The translations under genes and the position numbers were made by a program. A stretch of 64,000 nt of DNA from an uncultured Pseudomonadales bacterium (GTDB lineage Bacteria; Pseudomonadota; Gammaproteobacteria; Pseudomonadales; Azotimanducaceae). The stretch spans positions 1 through 64,000 of the forward strand of contig CALIKQ010000003.1 of assembly GCA_938017975.1 (NCBI GenBank), written 5' to 3'. Numbering within the stretch: the first letter of the stretch is position 1; each line of letters opens with the position of its first letter. Below, piece after piece: positions 9,207-17,879 of this stretch. Below the pieces are notes generated by a model. That model did no database searches and had not been told where the DNA came from. It saw only the letters and a program-made list of their open reading frames with translations.

Positions 9207-9779
9207 TCAATGTGCGCGGAGGGTTTCCATCCATCGGCCGTTTGCTGAGAACTGCCCTTTCAAAAACGTCATTTGATCTCCAAGGATTCGACCGCTGTGA
9301 CTGAGCGCGAGATACTCAGCATGATTTGGACGGTAGGGCAGAGCGAGCAGTGCCAATGAAGTCTCGGACAATAGTCGATTGCCCTTCCGTGCATTACATC
9401 GTTTACACGCTGTCACCACATTATTCCAATCGTCAACACCGCCTCGTGATACCGGGTGTACATGATCACGGCTCAAATCAGAAGCATTAAACTTTTGACC
9501 GCAGTAGAGGCACAGATAGTGGTCACGCCGAAACAAGGTGCTGTTTGATAGGCCTGGGCGGGCGCTCTGCTGCACAACCCGACCGCGGCACGCCATCACG
9601 CTCTGGAGGGTTAGCGAGGTCCTATTGCCCGATTTTGAATAACCGCCAAACACTGTTTTAAAGTTTTCCCCAAAACTCCAGCTCACAAGGTCCCGTGCGT
9701 GGAGGGACACCGCCTCCTGCCAACTCAACCAGGACATGGGGAACCCCGCCGTATTAATCCTTAAAATTCTCTCTTGCAT
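9207..9779 (-). CDS. HNH endonuclease domain protein
   Basis: This 190-residue protein has a C-terminal half HNH nuclease: CLYC (Cys90, Cys93), SRDHVHP (Asp105-His106, His108), the WNN segment near 118-120 and CKRC-N (Cys125, Cys128), so a four-Cys zinc knuckle frames the metal-dependent nuclease core. The N-terminal ~75 residues (GFPMSWLSWQEAV and following) match a widespread stand-alone bacterial HNH family. Members are found across proteobacteria and cyanobacteria with no settled role, and are not normally part of restriction systems. A GGAG site lies 8 bases before the ATG. No methylase or phage gene is adjacent. Confidence 0.85.
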   Translation of the reverse strand: MQERILRINTAGFPMSWLSWQEAVSLHARDLVSWSFGENFKTVFGGYSKSGNRTSLTLQSVMACRGRVVQQSARPGLSNSTLFRRDHYLCLYCGQKFNASDLSRDHVHPVSRGGVDDWNNVVTACKRCNARKGNRLLSETSLALLALPYRPNHAEYLALSHSGRILGDQMTFLKGQFSANGRWMETLRAH

Positions 9780-9903
9780 GGTGCTGACTCCGTGAGCGAG
9801 ACCGTTGTATTCAGCAAACCCAAAAAGACATCTCGCCCGCTAAACACCAAATCAAAAGGGGCTGATACGAACTGTCATATTAATACTGCCGGAATTAATT
9901 TCA

Positions 9904-9926
9904 ATGCCTGACCCCACTACAGGCAT
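9904..9926. repeat. 7-bp inverted repeat upstream of cmoA
   Basis: ATGCCTG and CAGGCAT form a perfect inverted repeat with a 9-base spacer, about 100 bases before the cmoA start, in an otherwise AT-rich leader. It could be a leader hairpin or an operator. No regulator is known to me for this arrangement, and chance remains possible. Confidence 0.3.
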
Positions 9927-10028
9927 GACAATTTACTGTTCATTGTCGATCGAGCGTTTAACCAACACCCATTCTCACTTAAACTACACCGTGAGCCTCA
10001 ACCGCATCAAAAAACCAGTAAACCGCCA

Positions 10029-10793
10029 ATGACGAACCCCGAAGACACTGACATCGAGGACACTGATAGGATTTATTCGTCCCCTCAAGAAACGGTACAG
10101 CCCTTTGAGTTTAATCACTCGGTAGCAGCTGTTTTTGACGACATGATCAATCGCTCTGTGCCGGGCTATGGCCTCAATATCGACCTCATTTCGCTGCTCG
10201 CAAGCCGCTATGCGCAAACCGGCAGTCACTTGTATGATCTCGGTTGTTCATCTGGACGTGCGACGCTCGCGCTTGCAGAGGCCTCACCCGATACCTGTCG
10301 CGTCATTGGCGTTGATAATTCGGTCGCAATGATCGATGTCTGCTCGACTGCCATTGAAGCTCACCCCCACGAAGATCGCATTGAGCTTCGCTGCGAAGAC
10401 CTACTTGAAACTCCGGTCCATGATGCGTCAATGATCGTCTTAAACTACACACTACAATTTCTGGCGCTGAGTGTTAGAGGCCCATTAATCCAAAGGCTTT
10501 ACTCAGCACTCAAACCCTCCGGAGTTCTCTTTATCGCTGAAAAAATTGCGGACACCGTTCCTCATCAGCAAACCGCCCTCGACGATCTGCACCTAGACTT
10601 CAAAAGACGAACGGGCTACAGCGAACTAGAAATTGCACAGAAGCGAGCTGCCTTAGAACGCGTGCTCATTCCGGAGTCAGAATCGGAACATCTTGACCGA
10701 TTGCGGGACGCAGGCTTTGAAACTGTCGCAACGCTCTCGAAGGCCATCAATTTTTGCGGATTTATCGGCATCAAGGCGGGCAACCCGCGATGA
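10029..10793 (+). CDS. cmoA: Carboxy-S-adenosyl-L-methionine synthase
   Basis: CmoA converts S-adenosylmethionine and prephenate into carboxy-SAM, the donor used by CmoB to make 5-carboxymethoxyuridine at tRNA position 34. The 254-residue product begins with a short acidic extension, then DRIYSSPQETVQPFEFN, and carries the SAM-binding loop YDLGCSSGRATL (69-80) and the acidic VDNS turn (96-99). All of these align by eye with E. coli CmoA (247 residues). The cmoB gene follows 49 bases downstream, the usual arrangement. Cytoplasmic. The start fits the family N-terminus; no strong ribosome site is visible before it. Confidence 0.95.
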   Translation: MTNPEDTDIEDTDRIYSSPQETVQPFEFNHSVAAVFDDMINRSVPGYGLNIDLISLLASRYAQTGSHLYDLGCSSGRATLALAEASPDTCRVIGVDNSVAMIDVCSTAIEAHPHEDRIELRCEDLLETPVHDASMIVLNYTLQFLALSVRGPLIQRLYSALKPSGVLFIAEKIADTVPHQQTALDDLHLDFKRRTGYSELEIAQKRAALERVLIPESESEHLDRLRDAGFETVATLSKAINFCGFIGIKAGNPR

Positions 10794-10842
10794 GCGCTAG
10801 ACCGGGTCGACCCGCGATCAACTGTCACATGCCGACCCAGTG

Positions 10843-11820
10843 ATGCTGCCTATTTTTGATCGTTTTTTTGAACTTACTGAGGCTGAACCCCTCAATCGCT
10901 TTCAGAGTGCGTTCAAGACTCAAATACTGCACCGACTAGACGCGCGATCTCATGGCAGAGACGATGAATGGCAAGCTATCCTCGAGACCCTGCCGAGCCC
11001 AAAGAAAACGGTCCTGCGCTTTGATTCGGGCATGGTTGAACTTCGATCACAGGAAGACATCGATCTTCAAGATTTGACCAAGGCCCTCCTCGCCCTAAAG
11101 CCCTGGCGCAAAGGCCCGTTCAAAATTTTTGGCGTTGAAATCGATGCCGAGTGGCGCTCTGACTGGAAGTGGGCTCGACTCCATCCTCAGATCGAAAACC
11201 TCTCTGGCCGAGCAGTCTTGGATATTGGATGTGGGAACGGCTACTACCTTTATCGCATGCTTGAGGCCGGCGCCCGTTGTGCCATTGGTATCGACCCGAC
11301 CCGCCTGTTCTCGTTTCAATTCCAAGCGTTACAACAACTTCAACCCAAGAATGCCGCAGCCCTACTGCCGCTACTCGATGAGGACCTGCCAAACTGCGCG
11401 TTTTTTGACACGGTCTTCTCGATGGGTGTTTTATATCACCGGCGCGACCCGATCGCTCATCTGAAAATCTGCCATGATTGCTTAGCACCTGGCGGAGAGC
11501 TCGTCCTGGAAACGTTGGTGCTACCTCATAGTGATTCAGAGGTGCTCAAACCACCAGAGCGTTACGCTCAAATGCGCAATGTCTGGGAAATTCCGAACCT
11601 CCATCGATTACAGGGACAACTCGAGCAAGCCAGTTTTACTGACATACGGATCGTTGATGTGACACGAACCAGCATCGAAGAACAGCGCGCCACCGAGTGG
11701 ATGGAGTTTCAATCCTTAAAAGACTTTCTCGATCCAAAAAATCCGGAGCTTACGATTGAGGGGTATCCCGCGCCGACCCGAGCCATAGTTTTAGCCAAAA
11801 GGCCGAACCCTGGACATTAA
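10843..11820 (+). CDS. cmoB: tRNA U34 carboxymethyltransferase
   Basis: CmoB transfers the carboxymethyl group from carboxy-SAM to 5-hydroxyuridine at tRNA position 34, widening wobble decoding. About 325 residues, matching E. coli CmoB (323). Strongly conserved segments are PWRKGPF, the WRSDWKW motif, LDIGCGNGYYLYRM as the donor-binding loop, VFSMGVLYHRR, and the C-terminal FLDPKNP...EGYPAPTRA. The start is either GTG at 10840 or ATG at 10843; both give almost the same protein and the ribosome site is weak, so translation may depend on cmoA. It ends six bases before the convergent gene at 11827. Confidence 0.95.
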   Translation: MLPIFDRFFELTEAEPLNRFQSAFKTQILHRLDARSHGRDDEWQAILETLPSPKKTVLRFDSGMVELRSQEDIDLQDLTKALLALKPWRKGPFKIFGVEIDAEWRSDWKWARLHPQIENLSGRAVLDIGCGNGYYLYRMLEAGARCAIGIDPTRLFSFQFQALQQLQPKNAAALLPLLDEDLPNCAFFDTVFSMGVLYHRRDPIAHLKICHDCLAPGGELVLETLVLPHSDSEVLKPPERYAQMRNVWEIPNLHRLQGQLEQASFTDIRIVDVTRTSIEEQRATEWMEFQSLKDFLDPKNPELTIEGYPAPTRAIVLAKRPNPGH

Positions 11821-11826
11821 GTCCGT

Positions 11827-12924
11827 TCAAGATGCAAAATCTAGGAGCCCCTGAAACCCTGAAGGGGCGTGTGGCCCAATCACAAGCTGTTCAAGCACGC
11901 CCTGTCCAAACTCCCGACCGGCATCGGTTGTTAATTCCGCACGACACAATGCTTGCACGTGAACATTGTCGGGGGTGACAGAATCGCTTCGGTAACGCTC
12001 CCGCATCACTGAAAGGTCACCATGATAACTGCCGTGACGATGCGTTGGATGACCGTATCCCAAGCCTTTCATGTAGAAATTCCAACTTGGCGTTAGGACC
12101 ACAGAATAATCAACACCCGTGTCCGTTCGCATCTCGATGGTCGCACTTCTGGCAAAGCGTGTTCCAGACTGATACTCAATCGAAAAATGACAGTGCGTCA
12201 TCTGAATCTCTGGACCACCGCCTAGTTTAGGAACCAAAACGGCGTTCTCATTCCATGCAACACCATTGGCGTCTTGGTTTACAAAATAATGAATACTGAA
12301 ATCCTGAAAATTCAAAGGGGCCCACATCCAATAAAATTGAATCCCGGAGGCCGCAGGATTAGGTTGGGCATCCGGTTCACCAATCGTCCGGATACCCCAT
12401 GATCGATCGCGAGTGCCCTGATACTGAGTTTCAGTGACTTCAATCACTTGGTCCCCCAATTGGATGGAACCCGACCAAACCCCATTTTGCATCATTCGCG
12501 TTAAATCCATGCTCAGCTGAGCCCCAGTTCGGCGAATGAATCGGGGTTCTTCATGCGGGGGTATAAAAGCCGTAAACAGTAAATCGCAGCGCAACCCCGA
12601 CTCTGGATCATCACAGGTAATTTTAATTTGACTAAGGGGTTCTTTAACTTCGAGACCCAGAGGACCAATCTGAGTTTCTAGCCTTTCCATCGTCATTGTT
12701 TTCGACGCAATCACATTATGCTGCTCGCCTGCCACCACCAATGAAAAAGCAGCATCCATCACATCCACATACGGGTAAACGCCTAGTGCAAAGGCGAAAA
12801 ACACCGAACCATCCGAGTTATACCCGTTAAAAAAGTATCGATCGTAAAAATTACGGTTCCCCCCCACATACGCGATCGGCTCGGGTGTTTGGTGCAATGG
12901 ATAATCATCCCCTTTCGACAGCAT
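11827..12924 (-). CDS. Conserved protein of unknown function, lipocalin/CrtC-like beta-rich fold suspected
   Basis: A 365-residue soluble protein with no signal peptide. It is rich in aromatic and beta-prone segments (YDRYFFNGY, WMWAPLNFQDFSIHYF, THCHFSIEYQ). The layout, a first half of about 180 residues followed by a Trp-rich second half, recalls tandem-domain proteins related to hydroxyneurosporene synthase/AttH, often found in lipid- or steroid-degrading bacteria. That relation is an impression, not a motif match. The start at 12924 has AAGGAG six bases before it; the ATG at 12939 would itself overlap the ribosome site. It diverges from the nucleoside transporter gene at 13046. No catalytic residues can be named. 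Confidence 0.7.
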   Translation of the reverse strand: MLSKGDDYPLHQTPEPIAYVGGNRNFYDRYFFNGYNSDGSVFFAFALGVYPYVDVMDAAFSLVVAGEQHNVIASKTMTMERLETQIGPLGLEVKEPLSQIKITCDDPESGLRCDLLFTAFIPPHEEPRFIRRTGAQLSMDLTRMMQNGVWSGSIQLGDQVIEVTETQYQGTRDRSWGIRTIGEPDAQPNPAASGIQFYWMWAPLNFQDFSIHYFVNQDANGVAWNENAVLVPKLGGGPEIQMTHCHFSIEYQSGTRFARSATIEMRTDTGVDYSVVLTPSWNFYMKGLGYGHPTHRHGSYHGDLSVMRERYRSDSVTPDNVHVQALCRAELTTDAGREFGQGVLEQLVIGPHAPSGFQGLLDFAS

Positions 12925-13045
12925 CACGTTCTCCTTCATTGGATCTAGAGGATAGATTGCTACGAATCAGTCCTCCGGTCAAAACACTTAGCCACAGTGA
13001 ATTTAGATTGCTATTATTTCGGCTCTAAATCGAATCCAGCCGCTT

Positions 13046-14257
13046 ATGATCAGTCTCGTCGCCATCATACTTCTACCCTTACTGGCATTCGCACTGTCGA
13101 CTAACCGAGGCGCGATCTCCAAGAGAACGGTGATCGGTGCTTTCTTGCTTCAAGCCGGTCTCGGCGGATTAATTTTGTATGTGCCTTTAGGGAAAGAGAT
13201 TCTCGCTGCGCTGGCAGAGAAAGTCGTCGCGCTACTTGGCTTTTCACGGGCGGGCATCGAATTTTTATTTGGCAGTTTGGTGAACGAAGACAGTGGCTTT
13301 ATCTTCGCGATCAATGTACTTCCAGTGATCATATTTTTCTCAGCGCTGATCGCAGTGCTCTATTATCTCAACATCATGCAGTGGTTGGTACGAATCATTG
13401 GCGGCGCACTTCGAAAATTAATCAAAACCAGCCACACCGAATCCATGGCGTCGGCGGCCAACATCTTCATTGGCCAGACAGAAGCGCCCTTGGTGGTTCG
13501 ACCCTACATCCCAGGCATGACCCGATCTGAGCTATTTGCTGTCATGGTTGGGGGGCTTGCCTCAATTGCAGGCTCGGTTATGGCCGGCTATGCCGCATTG
13601 GGCATCGAAGTGAAATATCTTTTAGCAGCCAGTTTTATGGCCGCACCGGGCGGTCTGATGATGGCAAAGATCATGGTGCCAGAGACCGAAACACCGGTAG
13701 ATCCAGAGGAGCGCGCCGGCCTCGACAACCAGCAATATGTCAATATTTTTGATGCCGCTGCCGCAGGCGCCATGACAGGTTTGCAGATGGCGGCGGCCGT
13801 AGGCGCCATGCTTTTGGCCTTCATTGCGCTGATCGCAGTGCTCAATGGTGTGCTTGGATGGGCAGGTGCACTGGTGGGTTTTGAGTCCATCACGCTTGAA
13901 ATGCTACTCGGGTATCTTTTTCAACCCATCGCTTTCTTACTGGGTGTTCCTTGGTCTGAAGCCAACATTGCCGGCAGTCTGATTGGGCAGAAACTCGTGC
14001 TCAATGAATTTGTTGCCTATATTTCGTTTTTGAATGAGGCCGATGGGCTATCGCCGCTGAGTCAGGCCATCGTTATATTTGCGTTGTGCGGCTTTGCTAA
14101 CTTCTCCTCGATCGCCATTTTGCTCGGTGGCCTAGGCGCACTAGCCCCAAATCGCCGCGACGATATTTCAAGGCTCGGCGTTAGAGCATTGTGTTGCGCC
14201 ACGCTTGCTAACCTAATGAGTGCCGCTCTCGCCGGATTTTTCCTTTCCTTCTCATAG
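13046..14257 (+). CDS. Concentrative nucleoside transporter (NupC/CNT family)
   Basis: An inner-membrane importer of nucleosides driven by protons or sodium, 403 residues. CNT landmarks are the early TM pair, the first re-entrant region [12 protein letters not shown] near 150-160 (GQTEA carries the nucleoside-binding Gln-Thr-Glu), [13 protein letters not shown] at about 170-182, and [12 protein letters not shown] followed by [10 protein letters not shown] near 325 (the second binding Asn-Glu). [14 protein letters not shown] near 345-360 closes the core. The next gene begins only 13 bases after its stop on the same strand, so the two are likely co-transcribed. A short inverted repeat TTTAGA...TCTAAA lies just upstream at about 13002-13029. 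Confidence 0.93.
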   Translation: MISLVAIILLPLLAFALSTNRGAISKRTVIGAFLLQAGLGGLILYVPLGKEILAALAEKVVALLGFSRAGIEFLFGSLVNEDSGFIFAINVLPVIIFFSALIAVLYYLNIMQWLVRIIGGALRKLIKTSHTESMASAANIFIGQTEAPLVVRPYIPGMTRSELFAVMVGGLASIAGSVMAGYAALGIEVKYLLAASFMAAPGGLMMAKIMVPETETPVDPEERAGLDNQQYVNIFDAAAAGAMTGLQMAAAVGAMLLAFIALIAVLNGVLGWAGALVGFESITLEMLLGYLFQPIAFLLGVPWSEANIAGSLIGQKLVLNEFVAYISFLNEADGLSPLSQAIVIFALCGFANFSSIAILLGGLGALAPNRRDDISRLGVRALCCATLANLMSAALAGFFLSFS

Positions 14258-14270
14258 TCGATTCAAAGCC

Positions 14271-15119
14271 ATGTCAGACCCTTCACTGCCCTTAATTTCG
14301 ATGCATTCAGCGAACTGGGACAAGGATTTTGTTGCCTCACTGCATGAATATGGCTTTGCTGCGCTGACAGATCACCCCATCGATATGGCACTCGTTCGAA
14401 AGATCTATGACGACTGGCAGAACTTCTTTGCACTTCCGGAGAAGCACGACTTTACCTACAATCGGCAAACCCAAGACGGTTTTTTTAGCCTGAAGAATGC
14501 CGAGTCCGCCAAAGGTGTCTCGGAGCAAGACTATAAAGAGTATTTCCACTTCTACCCATGGGGCCAATGCCCCACCGCACTCAAAGCTGACCTTCTGAGC
14601 TACTACGCCGCGGCGCAAGCCTTTGCTAAAACCCTGTTGCAGAAAGTGGAGGATTTCGCGCCTGAGTCCATCGCCAATCAATTCTTAGAGCCACTTTCGA
14701 GCATGATCGACCGAAGCGATTCTAGCCTACTTCGGGTGTTGCACTATCCACCCGTGCCACCAGGCACCACATCGCCGAGAGCCAGTGCTCACGAGGATAT
14801 CAACTTGTTGACCCTGCTACCCGCCTCAAGCGGACCGGGCCTAGAAATTCTTGACCGCTCTGGGCGCTGGCTTCAGGTCGCAGATCATGACGACCAAATT
14901 CTCATCAACACAGGAGACATGCTGAGCGAGGCTTCCAGCGAGTACTTTCCATCGACCACGCATCGGGTTTGCAATCGCGAGGAGGCGCCCGCCGTAAAAA
15001 GCCGGATGTCGTTGCCTTTATTTCTACATCCTCGGCCTGAGGTTAGGCTATCCACGCGGTATACTGCGGGTGCCTATCTTCATGAACGTCTTATCGAGCT
15101 TGGGGTGATCTCAGATTAG
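14271..15119 (+). CDS. Isopenicillin-N-synthase-like 2OG-Fe(II) oxygenase
   Basis: A 282-residue cytoplasmic non-haem iron oxygenase of the plant-type/IPNS-like family. The N-terminal DIOX_N-like region (HEYGFAALTDHPID) is followed by the double-stranded helix core with His174-x-Asp176 (AHEDINLLTLL), distal His231 (TTHRV) and Arg245-x-Ser247 (RMSLPLF), the 2-oxoglutarate anchor. I use the ATG at 14271; a GTG at 14220 would overlap the transporter gene and add a non-conserved tail. It directly follows the nucleoside transporter (13-base gap), so a nucleoside or nucleobase-related substrate is possible, though this is inference from position only. Confidence 0.88.
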   Translation: MSDPSLPLISMHSANWDKDFVASLHEYGFAALTDHPIDMALVRKIYDDWQNFFALPEKHDFTYNRQTQDGFFSLKNAESAKGVSEQDYKEYFHFYPWGQCPTALKADLLSYYAAAQAFAKTLLQKVEDFAPESIANQFLEPLSSMIDRSDSSLLRVLHYPPVPPGTTSPRASAHEDINLLTLLPASSGPGLEILDRSGRWLQVADHDDQILINTGDMLSEASSEYFPSTTHRVCNREEAPAVKSRMSLPLFLHPRPEVRLSTRYTAGAYLHERLIELGVISD

Positions 15120-15130
15120 CCGGCCGTGGA

Positions 15131-16321
15131 TCAATGACCCCGATTTAGCGCCCAAGCTAAAAATTCCTCTGGCGCCATGGGTTTGGCAATGTAGTAGCCT
15201 TGAATAAGATCAACGCCGAGTTCGCGGCACAGCGCGAGGTCTTGGGCGTCCTCTGCGCCTTCGGCAACCGACGAGATCCCTAACAACTTTGCTAGATTGA
15301 CACTTGATTCAAAAATAGCCCTCGCCGATGGTTTTTCTTGAGCACCGGCAACAAATGCGCGGTCGATTTTAAGCTCTGTAAAGGGGAACTTTCTGAGCTG
15401 CTCCATCGATGAAAAGCCCGTTCCAAAATCATCGATGGATATCCCGAAGCCTTTCAGGCGGAGTCGAGTCAATGCTGACAAAACGGAAGAAACATCCTCA
15501 GCAATCTTGCTTTCGGTCACCTCAAGGATCACGAGTTCCGCCGGCACCTGAGCGACAGAGATCGTCCTCTCCAAATCAGCAACCACTTCAGGCTGCATCA
15601 AATCAGTGATGGAAAAATTACAGGATACCTTCCAGCGATGACCGGCTCGTTGCCAATCGCTGAGCTGCGACATTGCCTTGCTGAAAACTGCGCGGGTCAA
15701 GGCTTGCATCAGATCACTGCGCTCAGCCACAGGAATGACCGCACCTGGCCCGAGCTTTCTACCATCCGGCGTTTCCCAGCGTAGCAACGCCTCTGCTCCT
15801 ATCAAATCCAAGCTCAACGCATCGACCTTGGGTTGATACACGAGTCGCAATGCGCCGGCTCCGATACCCTCACGAATTTCTGCTTCTGACAGTTCATCCT
15901 GAACCTGAAATACCTGCGCAATCTCAGCGGTCTTGATTTCAACCCGGTCAAGTAGACTTGTAATTTTATCGCGATCAATCGGTTTGGAGATGGCTCCGAC
16001 CACATTAACACCGAGATCTCGGGCTAGATCCTCAGCCACTTCCAGCAACCGCTGGTCCTCGCCGCTAAAAAGAATCAAAGCAGGTTTTTCGTCCAAACTT
16101 GCCAAAATATTTAGGAATTCGATCCCATCCATTTCGGGCATATTGAGATCGAGGATCACCAAATCCCAACCCTCAGCAAGTCGTGCCTCCGCAGCATACC
16201 CATCACCCTCAGCACCCAGCTGACTAATTCCCAATAGTTGAAGCAATTTCGAGACAACAGAACGCTGAAAAACATCGTCATCAACGATCAAAACCCGTAA
16301 TGCGGACCATTGATCAGACAC
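15131..16321 (-). CDS. Response regulator with REC and EAL domains (c-di-GMP phosphodiesterase)
   Basis: A 396-residue cytoplasmic protein resembling PvrR/RocR. The receiver domain (about 1-125) has the acidic pocket DDD (14-16), phospho-acceptor Asp58 in LVILDLNMPEMDG and Lys113 in ISKP. The EAL domain (about 145-390) keeps the metal and catalytic set: EALLRW (Glu177), Asn235, Glu270 in EVTES, IDDFGTG (Asp297-298), Lys318 in LKID, Glu354 and Glu357 in AEGAED, and Gln374-Gly375. It should therefore hydrolyse c-di-GMP under control of a histidine kinase. No kinase gene is adjacent; the degenerate hybrid kinase at 31985 is 15 kb away. The upstream gap 16322-16544 carries no gene. Confidence 0.92.
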   Translation of the reverse strand: MSDQWSALRVLIVDDDVFQRSVVSKLLQLLGISQLGAEGDGYAAEARLAEGWDLVILDLNMPEMDGIEFLNILASLDEKPALILFSGEDQRLLEVAEDLARDLGVNVVGAISKPIDRDKITSLLDRVEIKTAEIAQVFQVQDELSEAEIREGIGAGALRLVYQPKVDALSLDLIGAEALLRWETPDGRKLGPGAVIPVAERSDLMQALTRAVFSKAMSQLSDWQRAGHRWKVSCNFSITDLMQPEVVADLERTISVAQVPAELVILEVTESKIAEDVSSVLSALTRLRLKGFGISIDDFGTGFSSMEQLRKFPFTELKIDRAFVAGAQEKPSARAIFESSVNLAKLLGISSVAEGAEDAQDLALCRELGVDLIQGYYIAKPMAPEEFLAWALNRGH

Positions 16322-16544
16322 AGTAAACTCCTAACGCGCTGGAACAGGACCCCCCGGTTCCGGGTGCGATATAACCAGAACCTCACACGAATATAACTCT
16401 ATTTGAATCTCTTAACGAGACAATCGTAAGACGCAAGTTTAACGCCTGGGTAAGCATTCTTGCTCAGTAAGTCGATCTTATCCTACGCAGACAGCATCCG
16501 AATCAGCAACGCAACCCATGTTGAGCTCAGTCAAAGAGTCAACT

Positions 16545-17879
16545 TCACCGCTTGGCATTGTGTAACTCAAATCGGATCGGCAAATGCTTGAAACCATGCA
16601 CAAAACTTGCCCTGAGCCGTTCTGGCTCTCCCGATAAGTTGATGGATTTGATCCTGGGTATAAAGGCGCTGAAAAAAAGCCGCATTTCCAGACGAGCAAG
16701 TAACAATCCTAAACATTGGTGCGGCCCAGTACCAAAGGCGAGGTGCCGGTTGGGTTTTCTTTGAATATTAAAAACCTCAGGTTGATCAAAGATTTCTTCA
16801 TCAAAATTAGAAGACGCGTACATCAGACCCACATGGTCACCCGCTTTGATCGTCCTTCCTCGCAATTCATAATCGCGAGTAGCGGTCCTTGAAAATTGGG
16901 CAACCGGCGTTGTCCAACGGATCATTTCTTCAACCGCCAATTTGACAGCTTCTTCATCGTCACAGGTCGATTGCAGCAGCGCCAATTGATCAGGATGGGT
17001 CAACAGCGCATGTAACCCACCCGATATTGCATTGCGTGTTGTGTCATGGCCGGCTGTGGCGATGATGGTGTAATAGGACACGAGCTCTTTATAAGGTAAA
17101 TACGCGTCATCGATTTTTCCATTGGCAATATAAGAGGCGAGATCTTCTGTTGGACGAGCCCGCTTCTCATCAGTCAGATCCGAAAAATAATTGTAGATAT
17201 CCTTGATTGTGTCGAATATCGACAGTGGATCATCTGCCAATCGCTTCATCTCAGGATCATCCCCGGCGAAAAGCTCGTTGGTCAACTTTAGTATCCGCCA
17301 TTCATCCTCAGGTGGAATCCCCAATAATTCGCTGATCAGTTTTAAAGGCGGGAACACAGCAACATCCTGAACAAAGTCGAGGGTTCTCTCGCCGCCTTCC
17401 CCGCACATATCGTCTAAAATAGATCCGGTGATATCCGCCAGGCGCGCTTCGAGCGCTTTAATGTTGGTCGGCTTAAACCATGGCTGCACCAATGCTCTGT
17501 AACGCGTGTGATCGGGCGGGTCCATCTGAACCAATGAACGAATGAGACCACCCTGACCTGTTGATGCCAGCACCTCGAGAATTTTTGGGCTATCTTGCAG
17601 CCGCTTGAAAATCTCAACCATAATCTCTTGCCGCATTTCAGGCGTTGCCGCCTCGCGCATTAGAAGCGGGCGAGGCTCACTGACAAAGCAATCCGGTTGC
17701 TTTTCGATTTCAACGATATCCGCATGCTTCGTAATCGCCCAGAAAGGCCTAAAGCCGTCAACATTGATCTGACGGATCGGGTCGTTGCTACGAAGCCAAG
17801 CAAAAGCCTCGAATGGATGGCCATGATCGCCATAAAAATCTGGTGAAATCACCACATCATCTTCAAATGGGGCTGTCAT
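16545..17879 (-). CDS. Cytochrome P450
   Basis: A soluble bacterial-type P450 of 444 residues. The I-helix oxygen-activation segment is AGHDTT (276-281), the K-helix ExxR is Glu318-Arg321, and the haem-ligand loop is FGTGPHQCLG with Cys389. The overall look, including PPDHTRYR near 121-128, resembles the CYP125/CYP142/CYP111 side of the family, which act on sterols, terpenes and fatty acids; the substrate is not certain. No ferredoxin or reductase gene is adjacent, so electron partners come from elsewhere. Its ATG overlaps the stop of the symporter gene (ATGA), so the two are translationally coupled in one operon. Confidence 0.93.
   Translation of the reverse strand: MTAPFEDDVVISPDFYGDHGHPFEAFAWLRSNDPIRQINVDGFRPFWAITKHADIVEIEKQPDCFVSEPRPLLMREAATPEMRQEIMVEIFKRLQDSPKILEVLASTGQGGLIRSLVQMDPPDHTRYRALVQPWFKPTNIKALEARLADITGSILDDMCGEGGERTLDFVQDVAVFPPLKLISELLGIPPEDEWRILKLTNELFAGDDPEMKRLADDPLSIFDTIKDIYNYFSDLTDEKRARPTEDLASYIANGKIDDAYLPYKELVSYYTIIATAGHDTTRNAISGGLHALLTHPDQLALLQSTCDDEEAVKLAVEEMIRWTTPVAQFSRTATRDYELRGRTIKAGDHVGLMYASSNFDEEIFDQPEVFNIQRKPNRHLAFGTGPHQCLGLLLARLEMRLFFSAFIPRIKSINLSGEPERLRASFVHGFKHLPIRFELHNAKR

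Noticed and set aside
9086-9259. Minus-strand open frame of about 57 codons overlapping the end of the HNH gene and the start of the crotonase gene, with coding-like composition (FWLSADDWLVDG).
   Set aside because: It has no ATG, GTG or TTG start, its upstream part is a shadow of the HNH gene in another frame, and HNH relatives end at the point where the annotated gene ends. It could be a gene remnant, but the support is too weak.
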